From assembly GCF_014202415.1 (NCBI RefSeq), contig NZ_JACHGR010000005.1, positions 62,001 to 126,000 of the forward strand: DNA of 64,000 bases, given 5' to 3'. This document shows, one piece after another, positions 28,923 to 37,963 of this stretch. The notes beneath the pieces were generated by a model. It was not told where the DNA came from. It saw only the letters and a list, made by a program, of their open reading frames with translations, and did no database searches. The first letter of the stretch is position 1; each line of letters opens with the position of its first letter. The DNA is from Tolumonas osonensis (lineage in GTDB: Bacteria > Pseudomonadota > Gammaproteobacteria > Enterobacterales > Aeromonadaceae). The position numbers were made by a program, and so were the translations under genes.

Positions 28923-30481
28923 ACATGATCCCCTTGTTTAGCCTGTAAATGATCAGGAACAATATTGGCCATCATTAAACCCAGTGTTTTTTCATCCGCC
29001 TGTGCAGCAGATACTTCACCGACGATAGCGCCATCAAACATCACCAGAATACGATCGGCGAGTGAGAGAATTTCATCCAGCTCTACCGAGACCAGCAGCA
29101 CGGCTTTGCCGGCATCACGCATTGCAATAATCTGTTTATGAATAAACTCTATTGCACCGATATCCACCCCACGGGTTGGCTGTCCTATCAGCAGTACATC
29201 AGGATTTTTTTCCACTTCCCGGGCAATAACCAGTTTCTGCTGATTCCCGCCGGAGAAATTGGCGGTTTTGAGTTGCGGATTCGCCGGACGGACGTCCCAT
29301 TTATCCATCTTTTCCTGGCAATCACGCAGGATCGCATTTTTATCCTGCAATACACCCCGGTTGTACATCGAATGATTGTGATAGCCCAGAATGAAGGCTT
29401 CCTGCGCCGTAAACTTATTGATCAGCCCCATCTTGTGACGATCTTCCGGTACATGCGCCAGACCGTATTTGCGCATGGTCGCGGCATCGGCCGGCATATC
29501 GGCACCAATCTGGTGTTCACCGACCGAGAATGAGCCGCTGACCGGCTGAATAATACCGCTCAGTAATTCCAGCAGTTCCGACTGACCATTACCGGAAACC
29601 CCGGCAATGCCGACCACCTCACCGGCACGAACATGAAAGGAGACCGATTTAACCCGTTCTACCCCGTTGGCATCGATGTAACGCAACTTGTCTGCACGCA
29701 GCAATACATCCGCCGGGTGTGCTTCCTGCTTATCTACTTTGAGGCGAACCTTGCGACCCACCATCAGCTCGGCCAGGTCCTCACGCGAGGTTTCTTTCGT
29801 CGCAACATGCGCGACCATTTCGCCACGGCGCATGACTGATACCTGATCTGTTATCGCCATGATTTCACGCAATTTATGCGTGATCAGAATCACCGTGGTC
29901 CCCTGCTCTTTCAATTTCGCCAGAATAGCGAACAGGTGTTCCGCTTCCTGTGGAGTCAATACCCCGGTTGGCTCATCCAGAATCAGAATTTCGGCGCCAC
30001 GATACAGCGCTTTCAGGATTTCAACCCGTTGCTGCAAGCCAACCGGCAGATCGCCGACATAAGTATCGAGCGGCACTTCCAGCCCATATTGCTCCGCCAG
30101 CTCTTTCAGTTTCTTTCTGGCGGAAGAAAGACTTGGCTCCAGCATCCAGCCCTGCTCAACACCCAGAATGATGTTTTCTAATACTGTGAAGGTATTTACC
30201 AGCATGAAGTGCTGATGAACCATACCGATACCGGCGGCAATCGCATCCTGCGATCCCTCGGGTTGATAAGGAACACCTTTGACTTTCATTTCACCGCTGT
30301 CCGCGTGATAAAAGCCATAGATGATGCTCATTAATGTCGATTTTCCCGCACCGTTCTCCCCAACGATGCCATGGATCGAGCCTCTCCGAACCTGTAAATC
30401 AATATGCTTATTGGCATGAACCTCACCAAATCGCTTATCAACACCACTCAGTTCTAACGCATATGAGTCTGATTGCGTCAC
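28919..30481 (-). CDS. ABC transporter ATPase with two nucleotide-binding domains (NupO-like)
   Basis: Energises uptake by the BMP-type importer. The 520-residue product has two ABC domains in tandem, as in RbsA and YufO. Domain 1 has Walker A GENGAGKST and a degenerate signature DLPVGLQQRVEIL with LDEPTGVL; domain 2 has GVSGNGQSELL and FSGGNQQKLVIARE. I start at GTG 30481, preceded by GGGA, because it gives a family-like N-terminus and leaves a hairpin (30518-30541) in the untranslated gap. An upstream GTG at 30553 is in frame but would run through that hairpin. Confidence 0.86.
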   Translation of the reverse strand: MTQSDSYALELSGVDKRFGEVHANKHIDLQVRRGSIHGIVGENGAGKSTLMSIIYGFYHADSGEMKVKGVPYQPEGSQDAIAAGIGMVHQHFMLVNTFTVLENIILGVEQGWMLEPSLSSARKKLKELAEQYGLEVPLDTYVGDLPVGLQQRVEILKALYRGAEILILDEPTGVLTPQEAEHLFAILAKLKEQGTTVILITHKLREIMAITDQVSVMRRGEMVAHVATKETSREDLAELMVGRKVRLKVDKQEAHPADVLLRADKLRYIDANGVERVKSVSFHVRAGEVVGIAGVSGNGQSELLELLSGIIQPVSGSFSVGEHQIGADMPADAATMRKYGLAHVPEDRHKMGLINKFTAQEAFILGYHNHSMYNRGVLQDKNAILRDCQEKMDKWDVRPANPQLKTANFSGGNQQKLVIAREVEKNPDVLLIGQPTRGVDIGAIEFIHKQIIAMRDAGKAVLLVSVELDEILSLADRILVMFDGAIVGEVSAAQADEKTLGLMMANIVPDHLQAKQGDHV

Positions 30482-30517
30482 AGTATATTTCCCAGGCCAC
30501 AGGTTAATAAATACACA

Positions 30518-30541
30518 AAACCGGCCCCTGTGAGCCGGTTT
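30518..30541 (-). terminator. Hairpin between the BMP binding-protein gene and the ATPase gene
   Basis: Stem AAACCGGC / GCCGGTTT, loop of eight, followed on the minus strand by TGTGTATTTATT. A weak terminator or RNA-stabilising structure that would make the binding protein more abundant than the membrane parts. Confidence 0.6.
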
Positions 30542-30562
30542 CATGAGTTTCACAGATAGAAA

Positions 30563-31564
30563 TCAGTATTTGCAGGTGTTATCAGTCATGTAGTCATGAA
30601 TCTGAATTTTGCCCGCAATAATATCTTTCCGGATCTCTTCCATTTTAGCTTTCATTTCTGGTGTGATCAGTTTTGCATTGTTTTCATCCTGCGCCCAATC
30701 CACCCCGTTTTCTGCCAGACCCAGGGCTTTTACCCCACCTTTCCATTTACCCTGAGCCGCATCATCCCAGCTCTGGAAGGACGCCAGTCCCACACTTTTC
30801 ACCATGGAGGTCAGCATTGTGCCCGGATGCAGGTGGTTCTGGTTTGAATCCACGCCGATTGCCAGCTTGCCGGCATCTTTCGCAGCCTGATATACGCCCA
30901 GACCGGTACCACCAGCGGCAGCATAAACAACATCAGCGCCTTTGGAGAACTGGGTTTTCGCCAGTTCCGCACCTTTAGCCGGGTCAGCGAATGCCGCTGG
31001 CGTAGAACCGGTCATATTCTGGAACACTTCTGCTTTAGGGTTGATATATTTTGCACCCTGCTCATAGCCACATTCAAATTTGCGGATCAGCGGGATATCC
31101 ATCCCACCCACGAAACCGACTTTGCCGGTTTTGGAGGCCTGCGCTGCCAGAGCACCAACCAGGAAGGAGCCTTCATGCTCTTTAAAAACAACAGACTGGA
31201 CATTTGGTTTATCAACGACCGCATCAATAATCGTAAATTGAATATCCGGAAACTCGGCAGCCACTTTTTCAACGGAAGATGAAAAATTGAAACCAACCGC
31301 GACAATAGGACTGAAACCTCGGCTGGCCAGACGACGCAGACCCTGTTCACGCTGTGCTTCGTTCTGCGGCTCGAATTCTTTAACCGTAATATTTTTGACC
31401 TTTTTGTACTCTTCAACGCCATCACGGAAAACCGCTTCGCTAAATGATTTGTCAAATTTGCCCGCGGTATCATAAATAACAGCTGGCTCAGCAGCTTTGG
31501 CATGAGCGCTTAATGAAGTCAGTGTAAACGTCGCTATCGCTGCCATTTTCAGAATATTATTCAT
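30563..31564 (-). CDS. BMP family ABC transporter substrate-binding protein
   Basis: Periplasmic binding protein of 333 residues with a signal peptide ending near SAHAKAA. It belongs to the BMP/PnrA family: VIYDTAGKFDKSFSEAVFRDG, SPIVAVGFNFSS, KVGFVGGMDIPLIRKFECGYEQG and the ADVVYAAAGGTGLGVYQAAK segment are conserved. The family binds purine nucleosides in several bacteria and other ligands in some. It is the first gene of the importer operon. Unlike many Gram-positive homologues it has no lipobox, so it is soluble. Confidence 0.88.
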   Translation of the reverse strand: MNNILKMAAIATFTLTSLSAHAKAAEPAVIYDTAGKFDKSFSEAVFRDGVEEYKKVKNITVKEFEPQNEAQREQGLRRLASRGFSPIVAVGFNFSSSVEKVAAEFPDIQFTIIDAVVDKPNVQSVVFKEHEGSFLVGALAAQASKTGKVGFVGGMDIPLIRKFECGYEQGAKYINPKAEVFQNMTGSTPAAFADPAKGAELAKTQFSKGADVVYAAAGGTGLGVYQAAKDAGKLAIGVDSNQNHLHPGTMLTSMVKSVGLASFQSWDDAAQGKWKGGVKALGLAENGVDWAQDENNAKLITPEMKAKMEEIRKDIIAGKIQIHDYMTDNTCKY

Positions 31565-31765
31565 TTTTTTATCCTTTCAAAGGTAATCTGGCCTGAGCCC
31601 GGAGAAAAGCACAGTATATAAGTCTATGAAACGCCGCATTCTGGTCAAGTTTTTTACCGTAAAACTTGCGCTCTCAATGATTTATTGCATAAAAATGAGC
31701 TGGTGCAAGGTCAGCAGCCATGTCACCTCCTAAAATGAGACAAACCAATCGGGGTCCATATCATC

Positions 31766-33487
31766 ATGAGTCTTCAGCAAATCACGCTTATTGTGTCGCT
31801 TTTGCAGCAGATGTGCGTCTATGTCGTCATTGTTTATCTGCTCAGTAAAACGCCTCTTTTCCAGCTGCTGACACAGGTGACGATCAGATTACCCAATAAA
31901 ATCCTCTGTTATCTGATCTTTTCCGCTTTTTGCATTATGGGGACCTATTTCGGCCTCCGCATTGACAACTCGATTGCCAATACACGCGCAACCGGCGCTG
32001 TGCTGGGCGGTATTGTCGGTGGCCCGATGGTTGGTTTTATGGTCGGTCTGACAGGCGGAATCCATCGTTACAGTCTAGGTGGTTTTACTTCTTTTGCCTG
32101 CATGGTATCAACTATTGCGGAAGGTGTGTTGGGCGGATTGGTGCATCGTTACTATCTGAGACAACGACGTCCGGAGCAGTTATTTAATCCCTGGATCGTC
32201 TTCTCTACCGCTTTAGTCGCCGAATGCCTGCAGATGGGAATTATCCTGCTACTGGCACGCCCTTTTGATCAGGCATGGCATCTGGTGCAAAACATCGCAT
32301 TACCGATGATGCTGGCCAACAGTTTTGGCGCGGCGATCCTGATGCAGATGTTGCTGGACCGACGAGCCATGTATGAAAAGTATTCCGTCGCTTTTTCCGC
32401 CCGCGCCCTGAAAATCGCCGAACGCTCCATGGGGATTCTGAACAAGGGCTTTAATCAGGAAAACTGCAGCCAGCTTGCCCGGATACTACTGGAAGAAACG
32501 AATGTCGGAGCGGTTGCGCTGACCGATCGGGAAAAACTGCTCGCCTTTATTGGTATTGGTGAAGACCATCACTTGCCCGGTTCACCGATTACTTCTTCGC
32601 ATACACTCAGGGCGATAGCCAACAATGAAGTGGTTTACGCCGACGGTAACCTGATCCGTTATCACTGTACCCTCGATCCGCGCTGCAAACTCGGTTCCAC
32701 ACTGGTGATCCCGCTGCGGGGTGAAGATAACCAGGTCATCGGCACCATCAAACTCTATGAACCGAAGCGAAAACTGTTCTCCTCGCTGAACCGGACACTG
32801 GGTGAAGGCGTGGCAAGACTGCTTTCCACCCAGATCCTGGCCGGGAAATATTCCGCACAAAGTGAACTGTTAGCTCGTTCGGAAATAAAACTACTGCATG
32901 CGCAGGTTAATCCGCATTTCCTGTTTAACGCATTAAATACGCTGGCTTCCGTTATCCGCACCGATCCGGAGAAAGCCCGGCAGTTAGTCCAGCACCTGTC
33001 GCTGTTTTTCCGTAAAAATTTACGCCGGGAAGCGGAAGAAGTGACTCTGAAAGAGGAGCTGGAACACGTAAACAGTTATTTACAGATAGAACTGGCCCGG
33101 TTTCCTGATCGGCTAAAAGTCAATTTAGAGATTGATGAATCACTGCTGCAGCAAAAATTGCCGGCGTTCTCACTGCAACCAATCGTGGAAAATGCGATAA
33201 AGCACGGTATATCTCACGCTATGGATGGTGGAACAGTGTCGATCAAAGGACAACCGTACGCTGATCACTGGCAACTGCTGGTCGAAGATGATGCCGGTTT
33301 ATTTGATGCCCCTGCGCAGCCGGAGAAAAGCGAGAGTAGTAATGGCCTGGGCATGAATCTGGTTGATCGCCGCATTAAAGCACATTACGGGGAACAGTAT
33401 GGCGTACAGGTTAAATGTCAGCCGGAAGTATTAACCCAGGTCATCATTGAATTACCGTTTTCAGAGGTTCAGCCATGTTGCGCGTGA
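31766..33487 (+). CDS. btsS: LytS/BtsS-type sensor histidine kinase
   Basis: Membrane sensor kinase of 573 residues. Its N-terminal ~200 residues form the 5TM LytS module with RIDNSIANTRATGAVLGGIVGGPMVG-like conservation (ATGAVLGGIVGGP). A GAF-like domain (about 215-365) precedes a His_kinase domain with the phosphorylated His in QVNPHFLFNALN and a shortened catalytic domain. E. coli BtsS binds pyruvate through its transmembrane region; YpdA is the paralogue. The BtsS assignment rests on the downstream regulator, the transporter, and the BtsR-type repeats. It overlaps the regulator gene by 13 bases. Confidence 0.82.
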   Translation: MSLQQITLIVSLLQQMCVYVVIVYLLSKTPLFQLLTQVTIRLPNKILCYLIFSAFCIMGTYFGLRIDNSIANTRATGAVLGGIVGGPMVGFMVGLTGGIHRYSLGGFTSFACMVSTIAEGVLGGLVHRYYLRQRRPEQLFNPWIVFSTALVAECLQMGIILLLARPFDQAWHLVQNIALPMMLANSFGAAILMQMLLDRRAMYEKYSVAFSARALKIAERSMGILNKGFNQENCSQLARILLEETNVGAVALTDREKLLAFIGIGEDHHLPGSPITSSHTLRAIANNEVVYADGNLIRYHCTLDPRCKLGSTLVIPLRGEDNQVIGTIKLYEPKRKLFSSLNRTLGEGVARLLSTQILAGKYSAQSELLARSEIKLLHAQVNPHFLFNALNTLASVIRTDPEKARQLVQHLSLFFRKNLRREAEEVTLKEELEHVNSYLQIELARFPDRLKVNLEIDESLLQQKLPAFSLQPIVENAIKHGISHAMDGGTVSIKGQPYADHWQLLVEDDAGLFDAPAQPEKSESSNGLGMNLVDRRIKAHYGEQYGVQVKCQPEVLTQVIIELPFSEVQPCCA

Positions 33488-34191
33488 TGATCGTTGATGA
33501 TGAATTACCTGCCAGAGAGGAATTACGCAGTATTCTTGCAGACTATGATGGTCTGGAGATCATAGGAGAATGCAGTAATGCGCTGGAAGCAATTCCGGCT
33601 ATTCATAAATTACATCCGGATGTCGTCTTTCTGGATATCCAGATGCCTCGAATCAGCGGGCTGGAAATGGTGAGCATGCTGGATCCCGAGCAAATTCCTG
33701 CGATTGTCTTTGTTACCGCTTACGATGAATTTGCGCTGAAAGCGTTTGAGGAAAATGCGTTTGACTATTTGCTGAAACCCATTGAACCAGCCCGGCTGGA
33801 GAAGACGCTGCACCGGTTACGCAAAGAGCTGCCCCCCCAATCCTATCAACCACTGACTGAACTGGCGCCGTTGCGCTCTATTCCCTGCTGTGGTCATAAC
33901 CGGATTTTTTTAGTGCCACTGACGGAAGTGGAATATATTCACAGTGATCTGGCCGGCGTGCATGTCTGCAGTGCCAAACAGGCCGGCGTCACCCAGCTGA
34001 CCATGCGTACGCTGGAAGAGAAAACACCATTCCTGCGCTGTCACCGGCAGTACATGATTAATCCGGATCAGGTGGCGGAAATTCAGTTACTGGAAAACGG
34101 CAGTGCCGAAGTCATTACCCGTGCACAGCAACGGATCCCAGTCAGCCGCCGTTATCTGAAACCGCTTAAACAGAGTCTGAACATTCCTTAA
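33475..34191 (+). CDS. btsR: LytTR-type response regulator (BtsR-like)
   Basis: Response regulator of 238 residues. Receiver domain with phosphoacceptor Asp54 in VVFLDIQMPRISG and the conserved Lys in YLLKPI; LytTR DNA-binding domain from about 135 to the end (IFLVPLTEVEYIHSDLAGV, FLRCHRQYMINPDQV). It is translated from an ATG inside the kinase gene, so the two are coupled. LytTR domains bind direct repeats; matching repeats lie 10 to 60 bases after the stop codon, before the transporter gene. The E. coli equivalent activates btsT in response to pyruvate. Confidence 0.85.
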   Translation: MLRVMIVDDELPAREELRSILADYDGLEIIGECSNALEAIPAIHKLHPDVVFLDIQMPRISGLEMVSMLDPEQIPAIVFVTAYDEFALKAFEENAFDYLLKPIEPARLEKTLHRLRKELPPQSYQPLTELAPLRSIPCCGHNRIFLVPLTEVEYIHSDLAGVHVCSAKQAGVTQLTMRTLEEKTPFLRCHRQYMINPDQVAEIQLLENGSAEVITRAQQRIPVSRRYLKPLKQSLNIP

Positions 34192-34201
34192 ATACATAAA
34201 A

Positions 34202-34251
34202 ACCACTCCCCGGCGAATTAAAACCGCTTAAATACGTCATACAACCGCTCA
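34202..34251 (+). promoter_or_regulatory. BtsR-type direct repeats upstream of the CstA/BtsT gene
   Basis: Three direct repeats at 21-base spacing: ACCACTCC (34202), ACCGCTTA (34223) and ACCGCTCA (34244), with 13-base spacers. The last two fit the pattern ACC(G/A)CT(C/T)A-N13-ACC(G/A)CT(C/T)A as I recall it for E. coli BtsR (YehT); the first matches 7 of 8. They lie about 100 bases before the transporter start, in the position of an activator site. Confidence 0.8.
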
Positions 34252-34352
34252 CCTGATTAGAAATGTGATTCCTGAAATGAGTCTCCTAAAGTGAACCTGT
34301 ACCGCCAGAAAGGATCTGGCGTCAGTTTCCACTTAAATCAGGAGTAACACAC

Positions 34353-36173
34353 ATGACGCATGCAATTACATTTGTCATCAGTGCACTGTGTATTCTTGCC
34401 ATCTGCTATCGGTTCTACGGTATTTTCTTCGTGCGTAAAGTACTGCAGGCTGATGACAGTCAGGTCACGCCTTCTCATGCGTTATCTGATGGCAAAAATT
34501 ACGTGCCAACCAACCGTTGGGTTAACTTCGGTCAGCATTTTGCTGCTATCGCGGCTGCCGGCCCGCTAGTTGGTCCGGTTCTGGCCGCCCAGTATGGCTA
34601 CCTGCCCAGCTTCCTCTGGCTGCTGATAGGCTGTGTCATTGGCGGTGCGGTGCATGATACGGTTGTGCTGTTTGCCTCAATGAAATATCAGGGTAAATCC
34701 CTCTCTGAAGTTGCCAAAGCCGAGCTTGGTCCGGTAGCCGGCTGGTGTACTGGTCTGGCGATGCTGTTCATCATCACCATTACTATGGCGGGTTTGTCTA
34801 TGGTGGTTGTGCATGCGCTGGAACGTAACCCATGGGGTACTTTCGCGGTATTCATGACGATTCCGATTTCCATGGTGGTTGGCCTGTATCACAAATATAC
34901 CGGTGATCTGAAAAACTCATCCATCGTTGGTTTTATTGCCGTGCTGGCCTGTGTGTTCTTCGGCCCGTATATTCAGGGCACCGTGTTCGGTGACTGGCTG
35001 ACCCTGCACGAAACCACCATCAGTCTGGCACTGCCAATCTATGCCTTCTTCGCGACCGCCCTGCCAGTCTGGTTACTGCTGACTCCTCGCGGCTACATTT
35101 CTTCTTTCATGAAGATTGGTGTATTCGGTGCGCTGGTGATCGGTGTGGTATTCATCAACCCCGAAATCAAGTTCCCTGCTCTGACTCAGTTCATTCACGG
35201 CGGTGGTCCTGTTCTGGGTGGCCCGGTATGGCCATTTATTTCTATCACCATCGCTTGCGGTGCCATCTCAGGTTTCCATGCCTTCATCGGTTCAGGTACT
35301 ACACCGAAACTGGTCGACAAATGGAGTGACATCCTGCCTGTCGCATTTGGCGCCATGCTGGCGGAATGTGTGGTTGGTGTGATGGCGCTGATCGCTGCTA
35401 CTGCCTTACATCCTGCAGATTATTTTGCCATCAACTCATCTCCGGCTGCCTTTGCAACGCTGGGCATGAACGTGATTGATTTGCCGCAACTGTCTCAGGA
35501 AATTGGTCTGGACCTGTATGGCCGTACCGGCGGTGCCGTTACTCTGGCTGTTGGTATGTCTTATATCTTCACCAAAGTCAGCTGGTTCAGCAGCCTGGCC
35601 TCTTACTTCTTCCAGTTCGTAGTTATGTTTGAAGCCGTGTTCATCCTGACTGCGGTTGACTCAGGTACTCGTGTGTCACGCTATCTGATCCAGGACTTCT
35701 TCGGTGAATTCTATGCGCCACTGAAACGTCTGGACTGGTTGCCAGGTGCTATCGGCGCGAGCGTACTGGCTTGTGTGATGTGGGGCTACCTGCTGATGTC
35801 CGGTGATATCGGCTCAGTCTGGGCACTGTTCGGGGTTTCTAACCAGCTGATGGCTTCTGTGGGCCTGATCATCGGTACAACCATCATCCTGCGACTGTCC
35901 CAGAAACGTCGTTACGCCCTGACCTGTCTGATCCCACTGGCCTATCTGTTCGTGACAGTGCAATACGCCGGTTACTGGATGATCAAAAATGTTTACTTCA
36001 ATCCGGTTGCCAAAGGTTACAACATCTTCAACGGCTGTATTTCCATCATCATGCTGGCATTGGGCATCATCATCCTGATCTCTGCCATGCGTAAATGGAA
36101 AGAATTGCTGGCAAAACCTGCATCGCAACGCGCACAGGAAGCTATCGAATCAGCGGCTGAACAAGCTGGTTAA
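34353..36173 (+). CDS. CstA/BtsT family peptide or pyruvate transporter
   Basis: Inner-membrane transporter of 606 residues with many helices. It has the family signatures NFGQHFAAIAAAGPLVGPVLAAQYGY, GAVHDTVVLFASMKYQGKSL, and SGFHAFIGSGTTPKLVDKW. E. coli CstA and BtsT are near 700 residues; this shorter form resembles other bacterial CstA proteins. Its place after a BtsSR-type system and the BtsR-type repeats argue for pyruvate uptake, but CstA has also been linked to peptides. It ends at a strong terminator. Confidence 0.85.
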   Translation: MTHAITFVISALCILAICYRFYGIFFVRKVLQADDSQVTPSHALSDGKNYVPTNRWVNFGQHFAAIAAAGPLVGPVLAAQYGYLPSFLWLLIGCVIGGAVHDTVVLFASMKYQGKSLSEVAKAELGPVAGWCTGLAMLFIITITMAGLSMVVVHALERNPWGTFAVFMTIPISMVVGLYHKYTGDLKNSSIVGFIAVLACVFFGPYIQGTVFGDWLTLHETTISLALPIYAFFATALPVWLLLTPRGYISSFMKIGVFGALVIGVVFINPEIKFPALTQFIHGGGPVLGGPVWPFISITIACGAISGFHAFIGSGTTPKLVDKWSDILPVAFGAMLAECVVGVMALIAATALHPADYFAINSSPAAFATLGMNVIDLPQLSQEIGLDLYGRTGGAVTLAVGMSYIFTKVSWFSSLASYFFQFVVMFEAVFILTAVDSGTRVSRYLIQDFFGEFYAPLKRLDWLPGAIGASVLACVMWGYLLMSGDIGSVWALFGVSNQLMASVGLIIGTTIILRLSQKRRYALTCLIPLAYLFVTVQYAGYWMIKNVYFNPVAKGYNIFNGCISIIMLALGIIILISAMRKWKELLAKPASQRAQEAIESAAEQAG

Positions 36174-36192
36174 GATAGAGATTCCAGATAGC

Positions 36193-36220
36193 AAAACGGC
36201 CCTTAACGGGCCGTTTTTTA
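36193..36220 (+). terminator. Intrinsic terminator of the CstA/BtsT gene
   Basis: Stem AAAACGGCCC / GGGCCGTTTT with a TTAAC loop, ending in T6. The A-run on the left allows it to serve ackA from the other side as well. Confidence 0.88.
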
Positions 36221-36242
36221 TATCCGTCAAAACTGACAGAAA

Positions 36243-37451
36243 TTATTTGGCGAACTCAGCCGCGCCTTGTGCAATCACCAGCTCTTCGTTAGTAGGGATA
36301 ACGAACGCTTTAGTGCTGCCAGCTTTGGTGATCAGGCCTGAATTGCCGAAACGAGCTGCTGCGTTACCAGCTTCGTCTTCAACAAAACCGAAGCCTTCCA
36401 GCAACTTCAGTACCGCACTGCGCATTGGCATGGAGTTTTCACCGATACCACCGGTGAAGATCAGTGCGTCTACTTTGCCTACGGCAACGTAGTAAGAAAC
36501 GATATATTTCGCCAGACGGTAGCAGTAGATATCAAATGCCTGCTGGCACTGCTCATCACCCTGCTCCAGACCTTCGATAACACCACGGAAATCGCTGGTT
36601 TTACCAGACAGACCCAACAGACCTGATTTTTTGTTCAGGGTGTTGCGTACATCTTCAACAGAGTAGCCCAGTGTGTCGATCAGGAAGAACACGATGGATG
36701 GATCGATATCACCACAACGGGTACCCATCACGATACCTTCCAGCGGAGTCAGACCCATACTGGTATCAACACATTTACCATTTTTGATTGCGCTGACAGA
36801 ACCACCATTACCCAGATGTGCAGTAATGATATTGGTTTCTGACATCGGTTTACCCAGCAGTTTCGCCGCTTCGGTAGTCACATAATAATGGCTGGTACCA
36901 TGTGCGCCATAGCGACGGATCGCGTGTTCTTTGTACAGCTCGTTCGGGAGCGGATACATGAACGCTTTAGCTGGCATGGTCTGATGGAAAGCGGTATCAA
37001 AAATAGCGACGTGAGGAAGTTCGGAGAAGAGACGGCGGGCTGCTGCAATACCTAACAAGTGAGCCGGGTTATGCAATGGTGCCAGAGGGATGCACTGTTC
37101 AATGCCTTTTACCACTTCGTCAGTGATCAATGTTGGATGAGTGAACAACTCACCGCCATGAACCACACGGTGACCTACTGCGATGAAAGATTTCATCAGC
37201 TCTGGTTTACCTTCAAGAATATGCTCTTCAAGATAAGTCAGTGCTGCAGTGTGATCCGCGCCGGAGGCCAGACTATCTTTCCGCTTCTCGCCATCACCGA
37301 AACGCCAGCTGATCTGAGCTTCCGGTAAACCTAACGCTTCCGCAAGACCACTCAGGTATTGCTCACCAGTCACTGGATCGACAATAGCAAATTTAAGAGA
37401 TGAACTACCGCAGTTCACAACCAGAACGGTTGGATTGATTGTTACTTCCAT
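36243..37451 (-). CDS. ackA: Acetate kinase AckA
   Basis: Interconverts acetyl phosphate and acetate with ADP/ATP. The 402-residue product has [11 protein letters not shown] at the N-terminus, [41 protein letters not shown] and FTGGIGENS. The ATG at 37451 has GAGGAAAG just before it; in-frame codons upstream would add 15 residues with no support. pta, the usual partner, is not downstream. A 512-base gap separates it from the next gene, with a PdhR-type box inside it. Confidence 0.94.
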   Translation of the reverse strand: MEVTINPTVLVVNCGSSSLKFAIVDPVTGEQYLSGLAEALGLPEAQISWRFGDGEKRKDSLASGADHTAALTYLEEHILEGKPELMKSFIAVGHRVVHGGELFTHPTLITDEVVKGIEQCIPLAPLHNPAHLLGIAAARRLFSELPHVAIFDTAFHQTMPAKAFMYPLPNELYKEHAIRRYGAHGTSHYYVTTEAAKLLGKPMSETNIITAHLGNGGSVSAIKNGKCVDTSMGLTPLEGIVMGTRCGDIDPSIVFFLIDTLGYSVEDVRNTLNKKSGLLGLSGKTSDFRGVIEGLEQGDEQCQQAFDIYCYRLAKYIVSYYVAVGKVDALIFTGGIGENSMPMRSAVLKLLEGFGFVEDEAGNAAARFGNSGLITKAGSTKAFVIPTNEELVIAQGAAEFAK

Positions 37452-37828
37452 TCTTTCCTCGCATGGCTTAAGACACTCTGTGTCCAAGCAGTTCAAGGTC
37501 AGGGCGAACGAATATTGGATTAAACGCTCGGCGATGGCCTATTTGTATAGGTAACGTCTAAAAACCGGCTCAACGACTTATTCTTCATAAGTTTCAGCTT
37601 TTAGATGCAGCCTGTATTACTGTCTGAACAACTCAGACAACCATTACTGCAAGGCAATCATAATTTATGCCAACCCACAAAAACGGACCCATTTATCATC
37701 TGTTCACCCCAAAACCGCAGTGGTATGGCGTTACAGGCTGACAGTCTGACAGTCTGTTTGTGCGCCGTTTGTAACAAACGACACATTCAAAAACAGGGTG
37801 TCACGTTCTTGTGGTTATCAGCACAATA

Positions 37829-37845
37829 AATTGGTAATACCAATT
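37829..37845. promoter_or_regulatory. PdhR-type operator
   Basis: AATTGGT-AAT-ACCAATT, a perfect inverted repeat matching the E. coli PdhR consensus ATTGGTNNNACCAAT. PdhR is released by pyruvate. It lies 378 bases upstream of the ackA start. Confidence 0.7.
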
Positions 37846-37931
37846 ACTGATTGGCTTGCAGGGCTATTCTCCCTCATTCCAACCCATCAGTCACCTGTTT
37901 AAATAAGATTTAAATTAACGTTAATACTGTT

Positions 37932-37949
37932 AAATGATTTAGATCATTT
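37932..37949. promoter_or_regulatory. FNR-like palindrome
   Basis: AAATGAT-TTAG-ATCATTT. The core TGAT-N4-ATCA matches the FNR site TTGATNNNNATCAA apart from the outermost base on each side. It lies between the HAD gene and the PdhR-type box. Confidence 0.4.
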
Positions 37950-37963
37950 TTCTGTATCAGCCG

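Larger units (their letters stand above)
37452..37963. other. Long intergenic region upstream of ackA
   Basis: No convincing gene. It holds an imperfect stem-loop (37557-37605), a 15-base palindrome CGTTTGTAACAAACG (37766-37780), a PdhR-type box (37829-37845) and an FNR-like palindrome (37932-37949). On the minus strand these precede ackA, so the region probably holds a distant ackA promoter and a long leader; a small RNA is possible. Confidence 0.5.

Noticed and set aside
37605-37829. A 74-codon reading upstream of ackA
   Set aside because: No ribosome site, unusual composition, contains the palindrome region, and no recognisable family; more likely non-coding.
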